The notes under the pieces are model-generated. The model had not been told where the DNA came from. It did no database searches and saw only the letters and a list, made by a program, of their open reading frames with translations. Made by a program: the position numbers and the translations under genes. Positions 8,919 through 18,000 of a stretch of DNA of 32,178 nucleotides are shown here, piece by piece (within the stretch, counting starts at the first letter, position 1; each line of letters begins with the position of its first letter). The stretch is from CAYRYU01 sp964428355 (GTDB lineage: Bacteria; Muiribacteriota; Ozemobacteria; Ozemobacterales; Ozemobacteraceae): contig CAYRYU010000080.1 of the NCBI GenBank assembly GCA_964428355.1, positions 1 to 32,178 on the forward strand, in the 5' to 3' direction.

Positions 8919-9542
8919 TCACTTCGGATCGGGAATCGGGTCCTTTTTCAGGAAGACGAATGCTCCGTCCTTGAGCGCGAAACAGTACCAGGCCTGGCGG
9001 GGGGAATTCCCGGTTCCCAATGATCTTCCCAGCAGCCTCGCGTTCCCGTCTGTGGAAAGGGTGATGTCGCTCCCGTCTTCGAGAAACACATCGGAGCACA
9101 TGAACTCCGGGTGTTCCTTCCCGTCGTCGTAGCGGGTGGGAATAGCTTCCAGGGCGGAACTTGCAGGGTTCCAAGAGAAAACGAACAGGCCACTCGAGTT
9201 GGGCCCGTAGAATGCGGTCGCCGCGACCTCCTCCCGACCGTCGCCGTTGAGGTCCCGGACCGCCAGCTCAACCGGCTTTCCATCGAGCATGAACAGCTTT
9301 CCGACCTCCCCGAGGTTGTCGGAGGAGGCGACTATCGTTCCAGCCGGGTTCCGAACGGTCAGATAGATTCCATCGCTGCGCTGTTCCTTCACCAATTCGA
9401 AGGGGGGGCCCCCCGCGGGTGCTTTCAGGGCCGCGGTCGCGAGAATCGTCTCGACGTTGTCATCTGGTTCCCCCCAGGCAACTCCCGTGAAGGAGACGAG
9501 GCAGAGAAGGATTGCGAGGGAAAGGCTGATTCTGGGATTCAT
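8919..9542 (-). CDS. Exported FG-GAP/VCBS-like protein
   Basis: The 207-residue protein has a signal peptide (residues 1-24, ending GVAWG). Its middle carries one calcium-loop-like motif, DLNGDGREEV (97-106), in the context AVRDLNGDGREEVAATAF. This is typical of FG-GAP or VCBS repeat blades that compare a stored value with a formatted output, and only one clear repeat is seen. The end is short and basic. It lies 15 nt downstream of the glucosaminidase gene on the same strand, so the two are likely one operon. It is convergent with the PDZ-hydrolase gene with only four bases between the two stop codons, and no terminator is visible there. Specific role unknown; an envelope or surface protein is likely. 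Confidence 0.75.
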   Translation of the reverse strand: MNPRISLSLAILLCLVSFTGVAWGEPDDNVETILATAALKAPAGGPPFELVKEQRSDGIYLTVRNPAGTIVASSDNLGEVGKLFMLDGKPVELAVRDLNGDGREEVAATAFYGPNSSGLFVFSWNPASSALEAIPTRYDDGKEHPEFMCSDVFLEDGSDITLSTDGNARLLGRSLGTGNSPRQAWYCFALKDGAFVFLKKDPIPDPK

Positions 9543-9557
9543 TCCTGGGCTCCTTTT

Positions 9558-10682
9558 TCAGACATCGTACTGGTACAGGTTGTTGGTCTTCATGATCGAA
9601 ATGAGGGTAGATGCGTAATCGGAGTCGGGGCAATACCCGCACTTCTGGAGCTGGCGGGCGAACTCGTTGGAGTTGTTTTTTGCCGCCATGCAGGGCTGGT
9701 AGCGCTTTCCCTGCAGGAAGAGGGAATGATCCCGGATCGAGTCGCCCCAGCTCGCGTATTTTCTGAACGGTTGGGAATGGCGGACCCCGCTGTCGGTGGT
9801 CATCGCATTGACGATGCCTATGGCGATCGAACCCTTCGCCCCGCCCAGCGCCTTGATTCCGAAGAGGTTTTTTCCCGAGGCGATCGTCTTCTGGCCCCAC
9901 CCGGTCTCGAGAGCGGCCTGGGCAATCGTGACCGAAGCCGGTATCCCGTACTTTCGGTCCTGTTCCTGGGCAAGAGGGGCAAGCATCTTGATGAACTGAG
10001 CCTTGGGAAGCTTTCCACCCTTCCAGTTCGCCAGTTCGGCGGAGTCCTTGGTCGAGCTTGTCGACCCGGTGGTTCCGGTCGCTCCGGTGTTCGAACTCGT
10101 GGTGGTGCTCGTGGTCGAGCCAGAGGTGTTCACATACTGCGAAAACACATAGGCGGTCGAACCGTTGTACGAGATCTTCAGCCAGTTTCCGCTCCGGCCG
10201 ATGATGGTGACCTTGTTCCCGTTGTACAGCCTGCCGATGATCTTCCCGTTCGGGCTGGCCCTGACGTTGAGATAGGTATTCACCTTGACGGTGCCGATTT
10301 CCTGCCGGGCGGCGGCGGTTCCGGATGTACTCTCCGAAGCCTCCGCGGCGCTTCCGAAGGCCTCCTGCGGGATCCCCCCGGAGAACAAGCCAAGCATCTC
10401 GAAAAGGACTTTCATGACCTCATTAGGACTGCCCTTGAAATCGCGGGCGAGAAGGGTCTTGGCAGCCTCGGCCGCGGCATTGCTGCTCCCGGAGGAGTCC
10501 TCGCTCACAACCGCTGCGGGTTCCGCGGTCGTGTCGTTCCCGACCCCGATCGTCTCCTCTTCACCCGGAGGAACGGATTCCCCAGCCTGGAGAAGAGGTA
10601 CAAGGATTCCGCTAAGGACCACGATTCCAACCGCCAGAAGCAGTTTGGATGTCGAATCTTGGGTGAGCTTTCTGGATTTCAT
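9558..10682 (-). CDS. SH3b-containing N-acetylglucosaminidase (GH73, FlgJ/LytD type)
   Basis: The 374-residue protein is a peptidoglycan hydrolase. Residues 13-33 form a signal anchor. An SH3b wall-binding domain lies at about 131-185 (YLNVRASPNGKIIGRLYNGNKV). A Ser/Thr/Gly linker runs 186-212. The catalytic GH73 domain covers 224-374, with the catalytic Glu at E259 in ALETGWG and the NLFGIKA motif at 272-278. The family cleaves the GlcNAc-MurNAc glycan backbone; members include FlgJ of the flagellar rod and autolysins. The start at 10682 has GGAGG just upstream and removes an extra 12 residues of a longer frame. With the flagellins in the same window a FlgJ-like role is possible, but there is no FlgJ rod-scaffold domain, so a general autolysin is as likely. 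Confidence 0.9.
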   Translation of the reverse strand: MKSRKLTQDSTSKLLLAVGIVVLSGILVPLLQAGESVPPGEEETIGVGNDTTAEPAAVVSEDSSGSSNAAAEAAKTLLARDFKGSPNEVMKVLFEMLGLFSGGIPQEAFGSAAEASESTSGTAAARQEIGTVKVNTYLNVRASPNGKIIGRLYNGNKVTIIGRSGNWLKISYNGSTAYVFSQYVNTSGSTTSTTTSSNTGATGTTGSTSSTKDSAELANWKGGKLPKAQFIKMLAPLAQEQDRKYGIPASVTIAQAALETGWGQKTIASGKNLFGIKALGGAKGSIAIGIVNAMTTDSGVRHSQPFRKYASWGDSIRDHSLFLQGKRYQPCMAAKNNSNEFARQLQKCGYCPDSDYASTLISIMKTNNLYQYDV

Positions 10683-10830
10683 AAACCCTCCTGCTTTGTC
10701 CGGGGATCTTCGATGCACTTCACCTGAGTTACGTCAGGAGTTCTCCCCATGTTACACGATTTCGACGAAGCGAGGAGGGATGTTTCTGGAACCGCGTTTG
10801 AGGCGTGTCAGATCAGACGCAAAAACTGCG

Positions 10831-11661
10831 TCATTCCTGTCCCGCCCCGAAGTTCTCCCTTCCGGAGACGTGCTGTCGGCCACTTCTTCCGACATACTTT
10901 GCGCGGGCGCCGACGAGCCCGGGTACGTCCGGGAAGGCTCCGCATACGTTTGGAGCGGGATCGAGAAGGGCGGAAAGCGGCATTTCCAGGTTCTTTCCGA
11001 TTGAAGGGGCCGGGGAATCCTGCTCCGAAGGCTCGCCGGATTCCTGCGTCGAGGTTTGCCCGGTCTGCAATTCGGGGCGTTGGGGGGCGGACTTTTTCCG
11101 GGCTACCTTTGCGATCATGTTCTTCAACTCCACCAGGTTGCATCTCAACCGGCTTTCGTTGATCACCACGGGACTCCCATAAACCCGGAGGGCCCAGGTA
11201 AAACCTCCGATCCCGGAAAAATCGAGCCGGGAAAAGAGATCGTCGCGGAAAGAGGGACTGACGTGAATGACGATAAGGGTTTCCGAGTATTCCCGGACGA
11301 TTCTGACCTGCCCCAGTTCGTTCCAGGGGATTTCATGGTCAGGGGCGAAATCCCAGGAAAGGGAGTTCCCGTTGATCCAGCAGCCGTTGCCACGGATGAC
11401 CATTCCCGCACGCATGTCGGAGGCCCTGTTGTTCGTGGCAATAGTCTTTCCCAGGAAAATTGCCGAAAAGAACCCGAAAAACGCGGAGAGGAGGAGGCTA
11501 GAGTCGGAGCTTCCAAAGGTCGCGAAGGTCAGCATGACCCCGGCAATGAAACAGCTCGCGAAGGCCAGTGTGGGGAGAGCCAGATTCTTGCGATTCAGTG
11601 GAGCCGTCCAAAGGGTCGATGAAGAATCGGATTCCTGGGGTTCGAGATGCCGGATTTCCAT
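10831..11661 (-). CDS. Two-TM membrane protein of unknown function
   Basis: The 276-residue protein has two hydrophobic segments at about 27-48 and 55-72. A soluble part follows with a beta-rich stretch (WFAPD-like, IPWNELGQVRIVREYSETLIVIHV) that looks like a bacterial PH-like membrane protein, though this is only a resemblance. The last 80 residues are Ser/Pro/Glu-rich and low in predicted order. AAGGAGG lies six bases before the ATG at 11661. It is alone in its transcription direction for 120 nt on the upstream side and could be read with the glucosaminidase gene 148 nt downstream. Function unknown. Confidence 0.72.
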   Translation of the reverse strand: MEIRHLEPQESDSSSTLWTAPLNRKNLALPTLAFASCFIAGVMLTFATFGSSDSSLLLSAFFGFFSAIFLGKTIATNNRASDMRAGMVIRGNGCWINGNSLSWDFAPDHEIPWNELGQVRIVREYSETLIVIHVSPSFRDDLFSRLDFSGIGGFTWALRVYGSPVVINESRLRCNLVELKNMIAKVARKKSAPQRPELQTGQTSTQESGEPSEQDSPAPSIGKNLEMPLSALLDPAPNVCGAFPDVPGLVGARAKYVGRSGRQHVSGRENFGAGQE

Positions 11662-11784
11662 GGCCTGCCTCCTTGTCGAAAACCCGTTCCAAGTGACAAG
11701 CAGCAAATCCCGGGCCAGAAAAGGAAATGACCTTTCGCAGACCTTGACCCGTACCGGAAAACCGTGCGGGGAGCCCGAAAAGCG

Positions 11785-12528
11785 CTAGAGCCCGAACCCC
11801 CCGTCGACGGGTATCACCTGTCCGGTCATGTAGGTCATGTCGGGAGCAAGGATGTGAACAGCGGCGGCGGCGATCTCCTCGGGAGTCGCAAGCCTTTTCA
11901 GGGCTATCCTCCTCAGGACTTCATCTCCTGCGACATTCATTACGTCCCGGGTCATCCTCGATTGGACGGGGCCGGGCGCGATCGCGTTGACCAGGACTCC
12001 CCGGGGGGCGAGATCCGCGGCAAGACTTCGAACCAAAGCTTCCAGCCCTGCTTTCGAGGCTGCATAGTTCGCCTGGCCCCGGCCTCCCCTTTGCCCCGCA
12101 ACTGAACTCACGAAAAGCAGCCGGCCCGACTTTTTCTTGAAGAACAGTTTCCCGAAAGCCCGGGCAACCCGGAAAGCCCCATTCAGGTTGACGTCTATCA
12201 CATCGAGCCAGTCGGTCTCGTCCATTCCCAGGAGGGGGGAATCCCTGGTGATCCCTGAATTGTAGACGAGAATATCGGGAGAAAAGCCTGGGGGAAGCGA
12301 AGTCACCGCTTCCTGAACGGATTTCCCGTCCTTTACATCCATCGCGAGCGTTGTCAACCGGTCCCCGTTTGCCGACTTGAGGTCCGAAAGCCGCTCCGGA
12401 CTTCGGTTCGATGTCGCGACACATCGTGCCCCTTCGGACAGGAAACGGGAAACCATCGCCAGCCCTAGATCTCCGGAAGCACCGACGATGATCGCATTTT
12501 GGCCATCCAACACCCGGCGGGTACTCAT
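11785..12528 (-). CDS. fabG: SDR-family reductase, FabG-like
   Basis: The 247-residue protein is a classical short-chain dehydrogenase/reductase. The nucleotide-binding loop is GASGDLG (16-22). The active-site tetrad is N114, S142, Y155 and K159 (YAASK), with the NSG motif at 90-92 and the PG motif at 185-186. Overall length and the ending YMTGQVIPVDGGFGL fit beta-ketoacyl-ACP reductase (NADPH-dependent reduction of 3-oxoacyl-ACP in fatty-acid elongation). No other fatty-acid synthesis gene is nearby, so this may be a paralogue acting on another substrate; family certain, substrate uncertain. No strong Shine-Dalgarno precedes the ATG at 12528. A TATAGA -10-like sequence lies about 11 nt upstream, so a very short leader is possible. 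It is divergent from the ankyrin gene at 12703. Confidence 0.88.
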   Translation of the reverse strand: MSTRRVLDGQNAIIVGASGDLGLAMVSRFLSEGARCVATSNRSPERLSDLKSANGDRLTTLAMDVKDGKSVQEAVTSLPPGFSPDILVYNSGITRDSPLLGMDETDWLDVIDVNLNGAFRVARAFGKLFFKKKSGRLLFVSSVAGQRGGRGQANYAASKAGLEALVRSLAADLAPRGVLVNAIAPGPVQSRMTRDVMNVAGDEVLRRIALKRLATPEEIAAAAVHILAPDMTYMTGQVIPVDGGFGL

Positions 12529-12630
12529 GAATTGATTCTATACCTGATGTGTCTGGGCCGCAAATGACCTCGGAAAGCTTAGCTGAGTCGGTTTTCCGCA
12601 CCAAGAAAGGTGGGGCGGGTGGAACTGCGC

Positions 12631-12645
12631 TGGCACGCCGTATGC
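12631..12645 (+). promoter_or_regulatory. Sigma54-type (-24/-12) promoter candidate
   Basis: TGGCACGCCGTATGC at 12631-12645 matches the RpoN consensus TGGCAC-N5-TTGC in all positions but one. The -24 GG and -12 GC doublets are 12 positions apart, as required. Transcription would begin near 12657, giving a leader of about 45 nt before the ankyrin gene at 12703. No upstream enhancer site was identified by eye, so this is a candidate only. Confidence 0.42.
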
Positions 12646-12702
12646 GCAAGGATAGTCTGGTCGATCGAAAAACAAGTTTCTGGAAATGAAATGGAGACCG
12701 CT

Positions 12703-13632
12703 ATGAAAACTGGAACCGATGTGAAAACCGAAGCCGACCTGAAGTACATTCCGACGATGATTACAGACGAGGGAGAGTTCAGCGGCCCGGTCCAGGTGCA
12801 GGAAGTCCAATTCCTCCTCAACGAACGGAGATTCATCGCCTGGGCTTTCGGAATCTCTTTTGTCATCTTCATGAGCCTGGCAAGCTATATCTGGAATGAA
12901 CCCGCACTGTCCATCCAGGAAGGTGCCAGAAGAGGTGACCAGAGAGTGGTCCGGGGATGGTTGAAAAGGGTGGATCCCGACCGGCCGGACCGGAGGGGCG
13001 AAACTGCCCTTCTGGTGGCAGCCAGGAAGGGTGATTTCCAGATGGTCGACATCCTCCTCGGGGGTGGGGCAACGATCGACCAGCAGAATCTCGAGGCCCC
13101 CTGCTCGGAGGGTAACACAGCTCTTCATACCGCCGTCCTGGGAAGCGCAACGGACATGATTCCTTTTCTCCTGGAAAGAAAGGCTTCCCCAAACCTGAAG
13201 AATCGGTCGGGAATGACCCCGTTCCATCTTGCCGTCTATACCGGGAATTACCGTGCGGTCAGCCTCCTGTTCGATACCGATCCCGGCCCCTCTGTCGAAG
13301 ATCGCCGCTGGGACCACCTCCTCGCGGTTGCCGTGGAAAAAGGCCTTCCCCTTGAAGTCATCGGAAGGCTTCTCGAGAAGGGTTACGATATCAACAGGGG
13401 AGACGGGGCCGGAATGACCCCGCTTCATTTCGCAGCCCGTTGGAAAGGAGTCGAAATGACGAAGTTCCTTCTCGAGCATGGCGCAAACCCGAAACTGACG
13501 AACCGCAATGGGTTGGTCCCAGGAGAACTGGCATTCAGAACGGGGAATCTGAGCGTCGCCCAGCTTCTGGAGTTCACTCCTGAAGCTTCAACCAACGGGC
13601 AGTTGGTCTTCAACCCCTCAACGACGAGGTGA
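12703..13632 (+). CDS. Membrane-anchored ankyrin repeat protein (paralogue 1)
   Basis: The 309-residue protein has a short N-terminal tail, one transmembrane segment at about 44-63, then ankyrin repeats from 68 to about 300. Recognisable units include GNTALHTAVLGSATDMIPFLL, GMTPFHLAVYTGNYRAVSLL and GMTPLHFAARWKGVEMTKFLLEHGANP. R42 and R43 before the TM and acid/neutral residues after it suggest N-in, so the repeats face the periplasm or outside. The repeats would bind protein partners. The start at 12703 has GGAG (12693-12696) at normal spacing, while ATG at 12691 is a rejected alternative. Gene 13701-14654 follows after 68 nt and is a paralogue with the same layout. A sigma54-like site lies upstream. 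Confidence 0.88.
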   Translation: MKTGTDVKTEADLKYIPTMITDEGEFSGPVQVQEVQFLLNERRFIAWAFGISFVIFMSLASYIWNEPALSIQEGARRGDQRVVRGWLKRVDPDRPDRRGETALLVAARKGDFQMVDILLGGGATIDQQNLEAPCSEGNTALHTAVLGSATDMIPFLLERKASPNLKNRSGMTPFHLAVYTGNYRAVSLLFDTDPGPSVEDRRWDHLLAVAVEKGLPLEVIGRLLEKGYDINRGDGAGMTPLHFAARWKGVEMTKFLLEHGANPKLTNRNGLVPGELAFRTGNLSVAQLLEFTPEASTNGQLVFNPSTTR

Positions 13633-13700
13633 GCCCCTCAGTGGGAAGAAAACACCATTCCTTTCGCCACTTCCCAGGCTAGGGAGATCGGAGATCCGCA

Positions 13701-14654
13701 ATGAAGCAGTATGATCCGCCCAGTCCTCTCGAGGAATTCAACCTGCCCAGTTTCACCCGGAATGTGGGTTTTGCCATCGCTTTCTTTCTGGTAATCGGAT
13801 TCGTTCTCGACTCCCTCAAACCAAAGGAGCCCGAACCGGGTTTCTTCCAGGCCATCGAGATCGGTAACCACAATGCACTCCGGAACCACCTCCGGAAAGT
13901 CAACCCACGGGACCCGGACCCCATGGGCAGGACTCCGATGGAAATCGCCGTGAAGGCCCAGAATGCCAAAGCTGTTGAACTGCTGCTCGAAGCGAAGGTG
14001 GACATCGATTCCCGGGACCGCTTCGGGGATACAGCCCTTCATCATGCGGCATGGGAGTATGGGGAAGCCCGGATGATCCCTTTCCTTCTGAAAAAGGGAG
14101 CTTCCCCCAGCATCCGCAACGACGCCGGAAAAACCCCTCTTCACACTGCGCTGGACTGGGGACACCGCGCCGCGGCCAAACACCTTCTCGAGGTCTATTC
14201 GGGGCCGGATGAAAGGGACGGGGACGGGGAGACCCATCTATCTTCGGCAATCGAGCACGGCTTTCCCCAGGAGACAGTGAAGGCGATTCTGTCGAAGGGA
14301 TCGGATATCAACAACTCCGACATTCGGGGATTGACGCCCCTCCACCATGCCGCCCGCTCGGGCGACATGGATCTGGTACTCTATCTGCTTGAAAACGGAG
14401 CGGCGCCGCAGTCAAGGGACGCGAATGGCGAAACCCCGGGAGTTTCGGCGGGAAAAATCGGCCATACCAACATCGCAAAACTGCTTGCAAAGGGGGCCGA
14501 AGTTCCCCTGCAGTCAGGATCCGCTTATTCCCATCTGATCCTCCTCAGGAAGAGGGAGCTGGCGGAATCAGATGTTGGAAGCCTTTCTCCAGGCTTCCGG
14601 TCCAAAAAGGATCAACCCTCCAAGTTTGTCGGGAGGAATGGAGGTCAAGAATGA
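13701..14654 (+). CDS. Membrane-anchored ankyrin repeat protein (paralogue 2)
   Basis: The 317-residue protein repeats the layout of its upstream neighbour. A 20-residue polar head precedes one transmembrane segment at about 22-38, then ankyrin repeats follow from about 48 to 275 (GDTALHHAAWEYGEARMIPFLLKKGASP, GKTPLHTALDWGHRAAAKHLL, GLTPLHHAARSGDMDLVLYLLENGAAP). A polar tail closes the protein. Repeats probably face the outside, as in paralogue 1. GGAGAT precedes the ATG at 13701. A 7-bp inverted repeat, TGGGAAG/CTTCCCA (13642-13648 with 13670-13676), lies in the gap between the two genes with no T-run. It is probably in an operon with paralogue 1 and was copied by duplication. Confidence 0.88.
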   Translation: MKQYDPPSPLEEFNLPSFTRNVGFAIAFFLVIGFVLDSLKPKEPEPGFFQAIEIGNHNALRNHLRKVNPRDPDPMGRTPMEIAVKAQNAKAVELLLEAKVDIDSRDRFGDTALHHAAWEYGEARMIPFLLKKGASPSIRNDAGKTPLHTALDWGHRAAAKHLLEVYSGPDERDGDGETHLSSAIEHGFPQETVKAILSKGSDINNSDIRGLTPLHHAARSGDMDLVLYLLENGAAPQSRDANGETPGVSAGKIGHTNIAKLLAKGAEVPLQSGSAYSHLILLRKRELAESDVGSLSPGFRSKKDQPSKFVGRNGGQE

Positions 14655-14709
14655 ATGACGGGTCGTTTGCGAAGCGCCATCCGGGCTGCAACCGCCCACT
14701 TCCCGCATC

Positions 14710-15014
14710 GTGCGGGTCGGGACCTGGAACGATTGTGAAACCGAAGCCATTTCCCCGGAGCAAAACCTTTCCCGAATCTTTATCCTCCGATTGTCGGTAT
14801 TCATCCTGATGTCTGCCTGCTGGCTGTACAATGTCAGAAACGACCCGAACCTCCCTTACTCGATCCATTACGCGGCGCGCTATGGTGACATGGGACTGCT
14901 GAGGAGCTGGCTCACCAGGGTTCCCCCGGACTTTCTCGATACATTCGGCCCCCCCCCCTGATGATCGCCGTTGAAAACGGAAACTTCGAGATGTTGGAAC
15001 AACGCTCAGGATGA
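14710..15014 (+). pseudogene. Broken third ankyrin paralogue with C10 tract
   Basis: A relic of a third ankyrin protein. From 14710 the frame reads a TM segment (FILRLSVFILMSACWLYNV) and YSIHYAARYGDMGLLRSWLTRV, which lines up with SIQEGARRGDQRVVRGWLKRV of paralogue 1. It then stops at 14959-14961, right after a run of ten C (14949-14958). One more C would restore the frame and give LMIAVENGNFEMLEQ, matching LLVAARKGDFQMVDI of paralogue 1, before a second stop at 15012-15014. No start with a ribosome site exists in the right frame; GTG 14710 sits inside a CCCGCA/TGCGGG hairpin. The repeat array that should follow is missing, and sbcC ends just 30 nt later on the other strand. A sequencing error in the C run cannot be excluded for the first lesion. 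Confidence 0.75.
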
Positions 15015-15043
15015 CCGTTCGCCACCTTCGAGGGGCCGTCGAT

Positions 15044-18000
15044 TCAGCCAGTCGTTCGGCAGCCAGGCCCCGAAAGGGAACTGAAGCCGCCGCCAAGCCT
15101 TTGGATATCGATTCTCGCGGGGAGTCTCTCTTTCAAGGCCTCGACGTGGGAAATAACCCCGATGAGCTTTCCCTGCTGTTGGAGGCCACAGAGAACCGCT
15201 ATTGCCATTTCCAGAGCCTGAGGATCGAGAGCCCCGAACCCTTCGTCGATGAAAAGCGTATCCATACGGTGTTTCCTGCCTACCATCCGGGCAAGGCCAA
15301 GGGCGAGCGCGAGGCTGGCGAGGAATTTCTCTCCTCCCGAAAGGTTCTTGACCGTAGCCCGCGAGTTCGCGAGATACCGGTCTACGACCTGGAGTTCGAG
15401 ACCCTCGTTGGCAAGAAGATACCGGTCGTTGAAGCGGGAAAGCTGATGGTTGGCGTGGCTGACGAGATTGGAGAACGTCAGGCCATGGGCGAACTCCCGA
15501 AACTTCTTCCCGTCATGGGAACCGATCAGGTCGTTCAGCTTGATCCAGGGCTCGCGAAGTTGCCTTGCCGCGGAAATGCGGTCTCGCAAGGAGTGGAATC
15601 TCGCCCGGTTTTCCTCCTGCGTGGAAAGTTTCTTCCATTCATCCTGCCAGGTTGCGATGGCTGTGGAATGCCTGTCTCCGGCTTCTGAATGAGCCTTGAT
15701 CAGTTCTTCGAGCGTGGAGGAGGTAGGCCGGGCTTTCTCGTGAGCCTGAATCTGGTCTCCCACCGCTTCGAGCTGCCCCCGGAGGAACACCGCCCGGGTT
15801 TCAAGGTTCTTTTCTATCGCTTCGAGTCGCTCGAGCTCTTTTTGAGGAAGAAGCGCGCTCCGGAGTGACGTCTCGTCGGGGAACCCGACGGCGGGTAGTA
15901 ACTCTCGCAACGCGATTTCAGAATCTTCCTGGTCTGCGGAGAGCGCAACGAGTTCGGCGATCAGCCTTTCCTCTGTGGTTTGAAGCCTTACGAGGGCTTC
16001 CCGTGCCTGTGCGACCTGCCTGTCGGCTTCGGCCACATTGCTCTCGTGGCCATCCCTTGCCACCCTCAATTCATTCTCTCGGATGTCCGGATCCTTGTCG
16101 CCAAAAAGGACACGACGCTTCTCCCCGGCTTCGCCGGCCCTCCGCCCCAATTCCTCGAACTCGACCATTCTATCGCCCTTTTGCTTCTCCAGGCCGGTCA
16201 ACTCGGATCTCGCACCTTCCAGATCACGCTGTTTGCGGTTTTCCAGACGGACCGTTTCATCGAGCTTTTTTCGGGAAACTTGGAACTCCTCCGATCGCTT
16301 TTTCAGCATCGAAAGCGCTTCATCGTCGAACTCCATCAGACCGTGAACGAGGAGAAGGCCCCGGATCTCCTTTTCGCAGCACTCCAGCTCGCCCTTTGCC
16401 TCCTCTTCCCGTTTTCGGGCTTCTAGACCCAGGTTTTCGGAACCGAGAATGGAACCCCGGATCTGGACGTCTTTTTTCTCCAGCTCCAGGACTCGGCGTG
16501 CGGAAACACCCACCGCTTTTTCGGCTTTGATCCGACGTTCCTGGAGCGAGTCGAAATCGGCCGCCGTTTTAACAGCGTTCCTGAGATAAGTTTCCAGCTC
16601 CTCCTCGAGAGAAGCCAGGGCCTTTTCGTCCTCGCAGGAGAAGTGCACCCCGAGTCCCCTGCAAAGGACGTCCCACTTGTCCTTCCAGGAGAGGACTCGC
16701 TTTGCGAGGGCTTCGATGGAGCGGGAATCCCCGGCTTGCTCCCCCGAAAGGGCGTGGAGGTCCTTTTCCGCCACCTTCAAGGCTTCCTCGGTTTTCCGAA
16801 GGTTGGCCTTTTCCTTCTTAAACGCCCCATCCGCATTCTTCAGATCGGACCCGAGGCTCTCTTGATGGGCAAGAAGCGGATGCTCGAGTGCCCCGCAGAG
16901 GGGACACGGCTTTCCTTCGTGAAGCTGAGCCCTCTGTTCGTCGAAAGAGGAGGCGGTCTGAAGGAAGGTTCTCCGTTCGGCAAGTTCCTCGATGGAAGCT
17001 TCGATCCCCCTCTTTTTCTCATCGAGCTCCTTTACCGACTCCTGGAGTTTCAGGATGAGGGCTGTTCTGTCGAAAATGGCCTTCTCCAGGGAGTCTCTGT
17101 CGGAGGAACCGTGGCTAATCTCCAGACTTAGATCATGGAGAGAGTTTCCAAGGTCGACCCGGCGCTTCGCCATTGCCAGGGTCTCTTCGAGAGATGAGCG
17201 CCCGATACCAGAGAAACGCGTCAGAATATCTTTTTCGACCGACTCGAGCAGGGAAGCCTGGGCGAAGGAAGCCTTCCTCTCCATGACGATCTCGTTGGCA
17301 AGGCCATCAGCCTGTTTCCGGAAATCATCCGCCTCCAGCTTCCTCCGGTCGATCTCCTCGCGGGCCTTGCCCAGCCGCTCCTCCGCTTTCGATCGTCTGT
17401 CCGTCAGGGCTTTCAGGGTCTTGAGATCACCCTCGAGCTGCCCGTTCCTGGAGTTCGAGTCGAGGTATTCCTGAAGGGACCTGGACAGGTCCGACGACTC
17501 CCGGATGCTGGTGGTGAGGTCTTCGACGCGCTTTCGAACGGTTTCCCATGATGACTCGAGACCCTGAAGAACACCCCCGACCTGGCCACGCGTCTTCACG
17601 AGGGAAGAAACATGCTGGTCCAGCGAACGAACCTCCCGAATCAGCGATTGCTCGGCCTCAAGGGTGGACAGAAACCCGGTTTTGGCTTCCCGGAGAAGTC
17701 TCTGGGATTCCTCCGCGGTGGAAAGGGCATCCTTCGCAAGAGGGACGCTCCGTTGAGATACTTCCAGCTCAGACTTCTTCTTCCCGACCGCTTCCCGGAT
17801 CGAATCGAGGCGTTGGGTTATCTGCCTCGCAGGCTCTCCCCGTCGGCTTTCGGAAAGGCGGCGTAGATCGGGAGCGGCACTCTCCCTTTCCGCCGAATGT
17901 TTCAGGAGCTGCGCCTCGAGCCCGTCACGGGTTGCCCGGAGGGAGCCCGACATGCGGACCCAGGCAATGTTCCCCTCCAACGTCCGCTTTTCCTCTTCGG

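Noticed and set aside
9111..10727. Long plus-strand open frame opposite the glucosaminidase
   Set aside because: No motifs or ribosome site; the minus strand has a complete SH3b-GH73 enzyme with its catalytic Glu.
13642..13676. TGGGAAG/CTTCCCA inverted repeat between the two ankyrin genes as a terminator
   Set aside because: A 21-nt loop and no T-run; the following gene appears to be in the same operon.
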